DNA of 64,000 nt from OLB7 sp966250335 (GTDB taxonomy: Bacteria > Bacteroidota > Ignavibacteria > OLB7): contig CBINGZ010000007.1 of assembly GCA_966250335.1 (NCBI GenBank), positions 109,875 through 173,874 of the forward strand, written 5' to 3'. The position numbers and the translations under genes are program-made. This document shows positions 27,945 through 35,400 of this stretch, one piece after another. The notes under the pieces were generated by a model. That model was given only the letters and a program-made list of their open reading frames with translations. It ran no database searches and was not told the DNA's origin. The number at the start of each line of letters is the position of its first letter. Within the stretch, counting starts at the first letter, position 1.

Positions 27945-30770
27945 CTACGACTTCTCGGGGTAGAGCACCGCCTTGATGTAGTTGTCCATGTTGAAGTACT
28001 TCTTGGCCGCCTCCTGGATCTGGTCGGCCGTGATCTCGTGGATCAGCTTCTCGTCGCGGATCACCTGGGTCGGGTCCTCCTCGTTCAGATAGTAGAACTG
28101 AAGGACGTTCAACCAGTACTGGTTCTTCTGGATGTTCGTCTCGCGCTCGCGGAGCAGAATCTCCTTCACCTTCTGAAGATCCTCTGCCAGCGGGCCGTTC
28201 TTCTTCAGCTCGGTGATCACGTCGGTGGTGGCTCCCACCAGTTCGTCCACGCGGTCGGGGGCGCAGCCGAAGTAGACGGTGATGTTGTACTGCGACTCCG
28301 GATAGTGGGTCGTCTGGGCGAAGCCGCCCGGCGAGTAGGCGCCCGCCTTGTCCTCACGCAGGCTCTCGCGCAGGCGGATATCGACCACGTTCATCATCGC
28401 CTGGATGACGAGACGGTTCGGGCGGTTCCACTCGAACGGACCGGTGAACATCATCCGCACCTGGCTCTTCGGCTCGACTCCCTTGGCAACGCTCTTGGAG
28501 ACGACGCCGCTCGGCGGCTTAATGCCGAGATTCTTCCACGACTCCTTCCGTCCCTTCGAGGGAAGACCGCCAAGGTAGGTCTCGACCATCGGCTTGATGA
28601 CCTCGGGATCGAAGTTGCCGACGAGCACGAACGTGAAGTCACCGGCATCGGCGAACCTGTCACGATAGAAGTCGAACGACTTCTTCAGATCGAGCTTCTC
28701 CAGCATCGACTCGGTCCACGGCTCGCGGCGCGGATGGTACTGTCCCATCGTCACCTGGATCGTATCCTGGAACGCCGACTCCGGACGCGAGCTGCGGTTC
28801 TGCAGGCTCCCCTGCATCTGCGACTTGAACGCCAGGAACGCGTTCTCATCCATTCTCGGCTCGGTGAAGTAGAGGTAGATGAGCTGGAACATCGTCTCGA
28901 TATCCTTGGTCGAGGCCGAACCGGAGATCCCCTCCTGAAGCTCGGAGATGCTCGGCGAGACGCTGACCGCCTTGCCGGTCAGGAGCTTCTGCAGAGCGAT
29001 CTGGTCGAAGCTGCCGACGCCCCCCTGCGCCACCACGGTCGACGATATCGATGCCGGGATGAAATCCTTATCCGATGAAAGCGAGTTCCCTCCCGGGCTG
29101 AACGAGGTGAAAAGAACCTCGTCGTTCTGGAAATCGGTCGGCTTCATGATCACGCGCACGCCGTTGGAGAGGGTCCACTCGGTGACGCCGACATCGGCGA
29201 CCTTCTTGGTGGATGTCACCTTTCCCGCGGCCGGCTTCGCCTTGAGAAGCGGCTGGTTGGAGACGTTGTCGACGTAGGCCGTGACCGACTTGGAGGAGGC
29301 CGAGGCCATCACGCTCTTCAACTGATCGACGGTCGGGACCTTCACCCCCTCCTTCTCCGGAGCGTTCACGATCACCACCCGGTTCTTGTCGGTGATCATG
29401 CTGGTGGCAAGCGCGTTCACCTCATCCAGCGTGACGCTCGGTACATACTTCTTGTAGAGCTCGAACTCGTAGTCGACGCCGGGCGCCGGAACGCCTTCCA
29501 GGAAGTGCTGGATATACTCGTTGGCGAAGTTCCCCGACTCCATCTTGTCGCGCTCTTTATACAACTGCTCGAACGAGCGGAGCATTTCGGTCTTGGTGCG
29601 ATCCAGTTCCGACTGCGTGAAGCCGAACTTGCGGATACGCGCGGCCTCGGCGAGCATCGCCTCCAGCCCCTTCTCGATGCCGTTGTTGGCGACGCCGGCG
29701 GTCAGGTTGTACATCTCCTTGACGCCGTTGAACGAGTACTTGGCCGACTGCGCGAAGAGGAACGGCGGGTTCGGCTGCTGGGTCAGCTCGTACAGACGCT
29801 GGTTGAACATCTGGTTGTAGAGGCCGTCCACGAGCCAGCCGCGGTAGTCCTCGACCTTCACTTCCTTCTTGTCGACATGCTTGTAGAGGAGCGAGACGCC
29901 GGAACGGGTCGCCTCATGATCCGTGGCGATCGTGTAGAGGGTCTCGTCGTGATCCGGAATGGTGAACATCGTCCTCTTGCGCGGGTTGCTCGGGGAGGGG
30001 ATGCGGGAGAAATGCTCCTTGATCATCCTCTCCACATCGGCCTTGTCGAAATCACCCACGGCCACCACCGCCATCAGGTCGGGACGGTACCAGTCGCTGT
30101 AGAACTTCTTCAGGGTCTCGTGGCTGAACTTCTCCAGGATCTCCTTCTTGCCGATCGGCAGGCGCTCGGCGTACTGGGAGTTGTGGAACATGACCGGGAA
30201 CTGCTTGTCCGACATGCGCGACTCGGCGCCGCGTCCCAGACGCCATTCCTCGATCACCACGCCGCGCTCCTTGTCGATCTCGACCGGATCGAAGCTGACG
30301 TTGTGCGCCCATTCCTCCAGGATCTGGATTCCCTTGTCGAGAATCGGTTTCTCCCCGGTGGGAAGCTGGAGCATGTAGACGGTTTCGTCGAAGCTGGTGT
30401 AGGCGTTCAGGTCCGCGCCGAAGCGCATGCCGATCGACTCCAGGAAGCCGACGATCTCATGCTTCTTGAAGTTCTTGGTGCCGTTGAAGGCCATATGCTC
30501 CACGAAGTGCGCAAGACCGCGCTGATCGGGATCTTCCAGCACCGAGCCGGCATGGACCACCAGACGCAGCTCGGCGCGTTTCTCCGGCTTGGCGTTCTTC
30601 CGGATGTAGTACGTCAGCCCGTTGGAAAGCTTTCCGACCGTCACGTTCGGGTCGAGCGGCAGCATCGCGGAGCGATCGGTTGACGGCATCGACTTCTGGG
30701 CCGCGACAGGCGTTACGACGGCCGCCGCGGCAAGACTCAGCGTCAACGCCAGGAGATGCACTCGTTTCAT
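27945..30770 (-). CDS. Secreted M16-family zinc metallopeptidase (two-domain)
   Basis: The 941-residue protein has a signal peptide (cleavage near VAAQ). The N-terminal M16 domain contains the inverted zinc motif H-F-V-E-H (about residue 86) and the third ligand Glu in ERGVVIEEW about 75 residues later. The C-terminal half is a second, inactive M16 domain that starts near VTEWTLSNGVRVIMKPTDF. Such pitrilysin-like enzymes in Bacteroidetes degrade peptides in the periplasm or at the surface. The length and the domain pair match the family. It has its own terminator. The substrate is unknown. Confidence 0.93.
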   Translation of the reverse strand: MKRVHLLALTLSLAAAAVVTPVAAQKSMPSTDRSAMLPLDPNVTVGKLSNGLTYYIRKNAKPEKRAELRLVVHAGSVLEDPDQRGLAHFVEHMAFNGTKNFKKHEIVGFLESIGMRFGADLNAYTSFDETVYMLQLPTGEKPILDKGIQILEEWAHNVSFDPVEIDKERGVVIEEWRLGRGAESRMSDKQFPVMFHNSQYAERLPIGKKEILEKFSHETLKKFYSDWYRPDLMAVVAVGDFDKADVERMIKEHFSRIPSPSNPRKRTMFTIPDHDETLYTIATDHEATRSGVSLLYKHVDKKEVKVEDYRGWLVDGLYNQMFNQRLYELTQQPNPPFLFAQSAKYSFNGVKEMYNLTAGVANNGIEKGLEAMLAEAARIRKFGFTQSELDRTKTEMLRSFEQLYKERDKMESGNFANEYIQHFLEGVPAPGVDYEFELYKKYVPSVTLDEVNALATSMITDKNRVVIVNAPEKEGVKVPTVDQLKSVMASASSKSVTAYVDNVSNQPLLKAKPAAGKVTSTKKVADVGVTEWTLSNGVRVIMKPTDFQNDEVLFTSFSPGGNSLSSDKDFIPASISSTVVAQGGVGSFDQIALQKLLTGKAVSVSPSISELQEGISGSASTKDIETMFQLIYLYFTEPRMDENAFLAFKSQMQGSLQNRSSRPESAFQDTIQVTMGQYHPRREPWTESMLEKLDLKKSFDFYRDRFADAGDFTFVLVGNFDPEVIKPMVETYLGGLPSKGRKESWKNLGIKPPSGVVSKSVAKGVEPKSQVRMMFTGPFEWNRPNRLVIQAMMNVVDIRLRESLREDKAGAYSPGGFAQTTHYPESQYNITVYFGCAPDRVDELVGATTDVITELKKNGPLAEDLQKVKEILLRERETNIQKNQYWLNVLQFYYLNEEDPTQVIRDEKLIHEITADQIQEAAKKYFNMDNYIKAVLYPEKS

Positions 30771-30801
30771 AAACAGTTGTTGATTGTTGTATGGAAAGAA
30801 A

Positions 30802-31359
30802 TCATAGAGATGCGGATGTCCTCTCGATAGCCGCCCCGGCCAGTCGGGCGAGCGATTCTCCGGTCAGACGATATATCGTCCATTCATCCATCGGCACGGC
30901 GCCGAGGCTGTTGTAGAACGCGATCGACGGGCTGTTCCAGTCGAGCACGCTCCATTCCAGACGGCCGCACCGGCGCTCCACCGCAATGGAGGCCAGGCGG
31001 GCCAGAAGCGCCTTCCCCACTCCCCTGCCGCGATATTCCGGCCGGACGTAGAGATCCTCCAGGTAGATACCGGGACGACCGAGGAAGGTCGAGAAATTGT
31101 GAAAGAACAGGGCGAATCCCACCGGTTCCCCCTCCGATTCCCCAAGGATCACCTCCACGAAGGGACGGACGCCGAACAACGCTTCGGCAAGATCCTCCTC
31201 CGTTGCGCTCACTTCATGGGAGAGCCGTTCATAATCGGCCAGCTCACGGATGAAGGCGAGCACGGTCGGGATATCCCGTTCGGTCGCCGGGCGGATCGTG
31301 AACCGTCGGTTCGATCCGTCGAGGGCGACACGATCGTCGGAGGCGGCGTCTGATGACAT
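30802..31359 (-). CDS. GNAT-family N-acetyltransferase
   Basis: The 185 residues form a typical GNAT fold. The acetyl-CoA loop is seen as V-R-P-E-Y-R-G-R-G-V-G-K-A-L-L, the preceding strand as G-I-Y-L-E-D-L-Y, and the C-terminal W-S-V-L-D-W-N-S-P-S-I-A-F-Y-N-S-L-G-A matches the diamine (spermidine/spermine) acetyltransferase group. An N-terminal tail of about 18 residues precedes the fold. Polyamine or other small amine acetylation is likely; the substrate is not fixed by sequence. It lies 31 bases before the M16 start on the same strand. Confidence 0.87.
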   Translation of the reverse strand: MSSDAASDDRVALDGSNRRFTIRPATERDIPTVLAFIRELADYERLSHEVSATEEDLAEALFGVRPFVEVILGESEGEPVGFALFFHNFSTFLGRPGIYLEDLYVRPEYRGRGVGKALLARLASIAVERRCGRLEWSVLDWNSPSIAFYNSLGAVPMDEWTIYRLTGESLARLAGAAIERTSASL

Positions 31360-31394
31360 GATTCGGGGAACAAGATTCGTTCGGGGGAGGGGCC

Positions 31395-31427
31395 CCCGGT
31401 TCCCGGGAAGGGAATACCCGAACCGGG
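31395..31427. other. GC-rich hairpin in a 255-bp gap
   Basis: CCCGGTTC (31395-31402) pairs perfectly with GAACCGGG (31420-31427). The gap 31360-31614 contains no gene that I can support. The hairpin may end thiD transcripts or lie in the leader of the GNAT gene; there is no T-run. Confidence 0.35.
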
Positions 31428-31614
31428 AGATCCCGTCACCGGACCAGTGTGACGATTGGGAGGCACATCCTGGTGTGATCCCGGCCGGTTTCCCGACCGC
31501 GGCTGGAAGGGGCTATGGACCGTAAGACGTCGCCGACGGGGGCCGTACGAGCGGTTTCACACAAAGTTGCCCCCTGAAGGGGCCGATGTGAAAAAAAATT
31601 TCAGGGGAGGTTTT

Positions 31615-32406
31615 TCAGGGAGAACGCCTGTGCAGCAGCGGTCCGTGCCCCCTTCCCAGACCGGGAGCGTTCGCGATCGCGACGCCGACATACTCCTTGG
31701 CGCTCCGGACCGCCTCGACCGGATCGAGACCGAGCGCCAGCCCCGCGGCGATCGCCGAGGAGAGGGTGCAGCCGGTGCCGTGCGTGCTGTTCGAGGGGAT
31801 ATAAGGGGATTCAAGACGATGCTCCACGCCGTCGTGCAGGAGCAGATCGACCGCCACCCCGTCGCCACCCCCCAGATGCCCCCCCTTGACGAGCACCGAC
31901 CGGGCGCCGCGGGCGGCGATGATCCTCGCGGCCGACGACATCTCATCCAGGTTCCGGACCGGATGCCCGGCGAGAACGGCCGCCTCGTCGACGTTCGGCG
32001 TGACGAGCAGGGCGAGCGGGGTCAGCTCGGCAACAAGGGCGCTCACCGCGTCGTCGCGGAGAAGGCGGTCGCCGCTGGTGGCGACCATGACGGGATCGAG
32101 GACGATCGGCAGGCCGGCCGCGCGCTCCCGCAGGACCCCGGCCGCCGCCGTGATGATCGCGCGCGAGGAGAGCATGCCGATCTTGACGGCGGCCACCTGA
32201 AAATCATCCAGAACCGCCTCGATCTGCGATACGACGACCTCGGCCGGAATATCGAACACCCCCCTGACCCCGAGCGTGTTCTGCGCCGTGATGCTGGTGA
32301 TCGCCGACGTTCCGAAGACGCCGTGCGCCTCGAAGGTCTTGAGATCGGCCTGGATACCGGCGCCGCCGCCGGAGTCCGAGCCCGCTATGGTAAGAACGAC
32401 CTTCAT
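31615..32406 (-). CDS. thiD: Hydroxymethylpyrimidine/phosphomethylpyrimidine kinase ThiD
   Basis: ThiD phosphorylates HMP and HMP-P to HMP pyrophosphate. The 263-residue protein has the ribokinase-fold features AGSDSGGGAGIQADLKTF at the N-terminus, AVKIGMLSS, P-I-V-L-D-P-V-M-V-A-T-S-G and the anion hole/catalytic base region NSTHGTGCTLSSAIAA. It is the last gene of thiO-thiS-thiG-tenI-like-thiD and starts 26 bases after the preceding stop. Identification is secure. Confidence 0.95.
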   Translation of the reverse strand: MKVVLTIAGSDSGGGAGIQADLKTFEAHGVFGTSAITSITAQNTLGVRGVFDIPAEVVVSQIEAVLDDFQVAAVKIGMLSSRAIITAAAGVLRERAAGLPIVLDPVMVATSGDRLLRDDAVSALVAELTPLALLVTPNVDEAAVLAGHPVRNLDEMSSAARIIAARGARSVLVKGGHLGGGDGVAVDLLLHDGVEHRLESPYIPSNSTHGTGCTLSSAIAAGLALGLDPVEAVRSAKEYVGVAIANAPGLGRGHGPLLHRRSP

Positions 32407-32431
32407 GCGATGTTCCGGAGCATGGAGCGGT

Positions 32432-33058
32432 TCACGGTTGATGAATCGGAGCGGGAGATGCCCGGGCGAGGAAGATGCGCCGCGCCTCCTCCGGAGTCAC
32501 GGTATCGAAGAGCGATATTCCGGCGATCCCGTACGCTCCGGCCTCCAGACATGCTTCCATCGAATCGAGCGTCACCCCTCCCAGCGCGAAGACCGGGATC
32601 GTTACGGCGCGGACGATCGATTCCAGCAGCGATATGGTCGATCCGGGATGACCCGGCTTGGAGGATGTCGGGAACACCGGCGATGCCGTGATATATCGCG
32701 CTCCAAGCTCCTCGGCGGCGAGGGCCTCCGCGACGTCGTGCGCCGAGGCGCCGAAGGGTCGATCCGGACGCCATGCGCCGGAGGCGACCTGGGCCGACGT
32801 CAGGTGAATATACCCCATCCCATCAATATCGCAGGCATTGGATATCGTCTGAAGATTTCCCGGAATTCCGGCCCTCCGCAGCTCGTCGGCAAGGATCGCC
32901 GTGCGATCCGCACGGTGCTCCGGGTCCCGCAGCATCAGGCCGAACGGAATCTCCGGAACGTTCCGCGCAAGATCGAGCGCGCGCAGCAGCCGTTCGCGAC
33001 CGTCGACGATCGCCATCAGGCGGAAAGGGAGGCCGGGATATGGGGGATGGAGGATCAT
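32432..33058 (-). CDS. TenI-like / ThiE-like thiazole-branch protein
   Basis: The 208 residues share the TIM-barrel of ThiE and TenI: an A-R-Y-I-T-A-S-P-V-F-P-T-S-S-K segment, a G-Y-I-H-L-T-S element in place of the ThiE D-G-V-H-L-G, and V-F-A-L-G-G-V. The ThiE Q-x-R-x-K motif is not intact. TenI is a thiazole tautomerase that aromatises the ThiG product, and its position between thiG and thiD fits this role. The start overlaps the thiG stop by four bases. The possibility of a degenerate ThiE cannot be excluded. Confidence 0.8.
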   Translation of the reverse strand: MILHPPYPGLPFRLMAIVDGRERLLRALDLARNVPEIPFGLMLRDPEHRADRTAILADELRRAGIPGNLQTISNACDIDGMGYIHLTSAQVASGAWRPDRPFGASAHDVAEALAAEELGARYITASPVFPTSSKPGHPGSTISLLESIVRAVTIPVFALGGVTLDSMEACLEAGAYGIAGISLFDTVTPEEARRIFLARASPAPIHQP

Positions 33059-33891
33059 CGAGCGGAATGACCGATCATCCCCTCGGTCGGCGACGATGCG
33101 GTCGCGTAGAGTCTGGTGGGGATCCGGCCGGCACGACGCGCCAGGCGCCCCGCCTCGATCCCGAGCCGCATCGCCCGCGCCATGGCGACAGGGTCGTGGG
33201 CTCCGGAGACCGCCGAGTTCAGAAGGATCGCGTCGGCCCCCAGTTCCATCGCCAGCGCCGCGTCGGAGGCGGTCCCGATCCCGGCGTCGACGATCACGGG
33301 GATGTCGATCTTCTCACGGATGATTCTGAGGTTGTAGGGGTTGCGGATCCCCATCCCCGACCCTATCGGGGATGCGAGCGGCATTACGGCGGCGCACCCC
33401 ATGTCGCGCAGCTTCAGGCAGGTGACCGGATCGTCGTTGCAGTAGGGAAGGACGGTGAAGCCCTCCCTGACCAGATCGAGACACGCTTTCAGCAGATGCT
33501 CGACATCCGGGAAGAGTGTATCCTCATCCCCGATCACCTCCACCTTGATGAGGTTCACCCCGAGCGCCTCGCGGGCGAGCTGGGCGGTGAGGACCGCCTC
33601 CTTCGCCGTGTGGCATCCCGCGGTGTTCGGCAGAAGATCGTATTTCGATTGATCGATCAGATCCAGGATCGACCCGGAGGAGCGGTCGGCCAGGTTCAGC
33701 CGGCGGATCGAGAGGGTGACGAGTTCCGTTCCGCTCGCCTCCAGCGCCTCGACCATCACACGGGGGTTGGGATAGCGGCTGGTTCCAAGAAGGAGTCTGG
33801 AGCGATATGTCTTTCCGCCGAGGAGGAATCCGTCGTCGGAATCTCCTGTTGCGATCCGTTCACTCTCCATGCGTCTATCGGATGTCTGCAT
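33055..33891 (-). CDS. thiG: Thiazole synthase ThiG
   Basis: ThiG condenses DXP, ThiS thiocarboxylate and dehydroglycine into the thiazole carboxylate. The 278 residues show S-R-L-L-L-G-T-S-R-Y, the Schiff-base Lys in L-I-K-V-E-V-I-G-D, the tract DPVTCLKLRDMGCAAVMPLASPIGSG and the final phosphate loop I-V-D-A-G-I-G-T. An N-terminal extension of about 18 residues precedes the conserved start, and ATGs inside it could be used. It is 5 bases downstream of thiS, so the two are coupled. Confidence 0.95.
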   Translation of the reverse strand: MQTSDRRMESERIATGDSDDGFLLGGKTYRSRLLLGTSRYPNPRVMVEALEASGTELVTLSIRRLNLADRSSGSILDLIDQSKYDLLPNTAGCHTAKEAVLTAQLAREALGVNLIKVEVIGDEDTLFPDVEHLLKACLDLVREGFTVLPYCNDDPVTCLKLRDMGCAAVMPLASPIGSGMGIRNPYNLRIIREKIDIPVIVDAGIGTASDAALAMELGADAILLNSAVSGAHDPVAMARAMRLGIEAGRLARRAGRIPTRLYATASSPTEGMIGHSAR

Positions 33892-33896
33892 TGCGT

Positions 33897-34100
33897 TCAG
33901 CCCCCCTGGGTTGCGGTGATGATCTCCACACTATCCCCATCCGCCAGTTCATACTCCTTCCACCGCGCGCGCGGGACCACCATATCGTTGACGGCGACGG
34001 CGATGCCGCTGACGGAGGGGTCGAGCCCCTGCTCGCGGACGAGCGCCGTGATATCGTACGCCGATGTTTCGATCCGACTACCGTTGATCTGCAGTTTCAT
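33897..34100 (-). CDS. thiS: Sulfur carrier protein ThiS
   Basis: The 67-residue beta-grasp protein starts with M-K-L-Q-I-N-G and ends in the diagnostic T-A-T-Q-G-G, whose terminal Gly becomes the thiocarboxylate. V-A-V-N-D and W-K-E-Y-E-L-A-D-G-D-S-V-E-I-I match the family. It overlaps thiO by 23 bases and precedes thiG. Its adenylating partner ThiF is not in the window. Confidence 0.93.
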   Translation of the reverse strand: MKLQINGSRIETSAYDITALVREQGLDPSVSGIAVAVNDMVVPRARWKEYELADGDSVEIITATQGG

Positions 34101-35205
34101 GAAATCGATGCGCGGAAAATGTTTCGAGCCACCTGTTCTCCCTCCCCCCCGTCAGATACGCGGCCAGGATGGAGGCCGCATGCGGAGAGAAGATGACGCC
34201 ATGCCTGTAATATCCCAGAGCCAGACTTACTCCCTCCCGTCCCGACCGTCCCAGCACCGGCATGTGGTCGACCGTCGCCGGACGGAACCCGACGGAGGTC
34301 TCCGTGATCCCGATCTCGAGCACCGCCGGAAGCGTCTCCCTGGCGGCGCGGAGCAGCTCGTAGATGGGACCGACCGTCGTGCGGCGGTCGAATCCCTTCT
34401 CCTCCATGCTCGCCCCCAGCACCAGATCGCCCGACGATTTCGGGGCAAGATACATTCTGGGCGTTCTGACGACATGATCCAGAAGACGCATCTCGCGCTG
34501 ATCCAGACGGAGGATCTGCCCCTTCATCGGACGGATCATCCGGGCGACCTCCGGAACCGCCCCCCGCAGCAGAGCGGTATCGGCTCCCGTGGCGATCACG
34601 AACTCACCCGCCGTGATCGTGGCCCTGGGAGATCTGAACGTCGGCGGAGTCCCGACAAGGCTTCCCCCCTCGATCCCTTCCACGATCCTCACCCCCAGCC
34701 CCCGGAGCGAGGCGAGAAGCGCGCCGAGGAGGAGACGATTATCGACCTGGCGATCGTGCCGCGAGAGAATTCCGCCGTGGACGTTCGGCGAGAGGAACGG
34801 CTCCAGCCTGCGGCATTCGTAGCCGGAGAGCCATTCCACGGGGAGCCCGAGCCCGACCTGTTCGTCGTAGACGTGCCGGACCTGCTCCACCTCGTCGCGA
34901 TCGGCCCCCACCAGCAGCGTCCCCTCCTCTCTGTAATCGACATCGATCCCCGTCTCCCGCTCCAGCTCCGCGACGAACGCGGGGTAGGCTGCAACCGCCT
35001 CATACCCGAAGCGCATCACGTCGGGCTCGCCGAGCCGCGCCTCGATGAAGGGAGCAAGCATCCCGGCGGCAACGTATCCGGCGCCCCGTCCCGCCCGTTC
35101 CCGCTCCACGACGGTCACCGACGCCCCGGCACGCGCCAGCGCGCGGGCAGTCGTCAGGCCGGCGATGCCGCCGCCGACCACGCAGAAATCGGAACGGATA
35201 TGCAC
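34078..35205 (-). CDS. thiO: Glycine oxidase ThiO
   Basis: ThiO is an FAD enzyme that oxidises glycine to the dehydroglycine needed by ThiG, using oxygen. The N-terminal dinucleotide fold reads DFCVVGGGIAGLTTARALAR followed by V-V-E-R-E-R-A-G-R-G-A. The C-terminal segment V-G-F-R-P-A-T-V-D-H-M-P-V-L-G and G-Y-Y-R-H-G-V-I-F-S-P are typical. I prefer the GTG at 35205, which puts the fold at the N-terminus and gives 375 residues. The ATG at 35277 overlaps a TAnnTTTG-like box (TATATTTG) and adds a Cys/Arg-rich leader. Use of ThiO rather than ThiH implies an aerobic thiazole route. Confidence 0.9.
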   Translation of the reverse strand: MHIRSDFCVVGGGIAGLTTARALARAGASVTVVERERAGRGAGYVAAGMLAPFIEARLGEPDVMRFGYEAVAAYPAFVAELERETGIDVDYREEGTLLVGADRDEVEQVRHVYDEQVGLGLPVEWLSGYECRRLEPFLSPNVHGGILSRHDRQVDNRLLLGALLASLRGLGVRIVEGIEGGSLVGTPPTFRSPRATITAGEFVIATGADTALLRGAVPEVARMIRPMKGQILRLDQREMRLLDHVVRTPRMYLAPKSSGDLVLGASMEEKGFDRRTTVGPIYELLRAARETLPAVLEIGITETSVGFRPATVDHMPVLGRSGREGVSLALGYYRHGVIFSPHAASILAAYLTGGRENRWLETFSAHRFHETADQR

Positions 35206-35337
35206 GAAGAAGCGGATAGAGGAAGATCGAAACTCCCCGTTCCGGCACGAATCGTCCCGGACGGGAGCATCCGGCAAATATAGCGGTTAGGCTTTCGGAG
35301 GGAGCCGACAATTACATGCTTACACGTTGGGAAACGG

Positions 35338-35370
35338 GAGCGGCGGCCCGTATCGATCGGGCCGCCGCTC
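35338..35370 (-). terminator. Hairpin terminator of the repeat protein gene
   Basis: GAGCGGCGGCCCG and CGGGCCGCCGCTC pair perfectly around TATCGAT, 31 bases past the stop codon at 35401. On the minus strand it is followed by CCGTTTCCC. Confidence 0.65.
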
Positions 35371-35400
35371 CGGTTCGGTACGTCGCACTGCGACCTGGGG

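Noticed and set aside
32403..32774. Minus-strand 123-codon frame within the TenI-like gene
   Set aside because: It overlaps the TenI-like gene in another frame and is Arg-rich.
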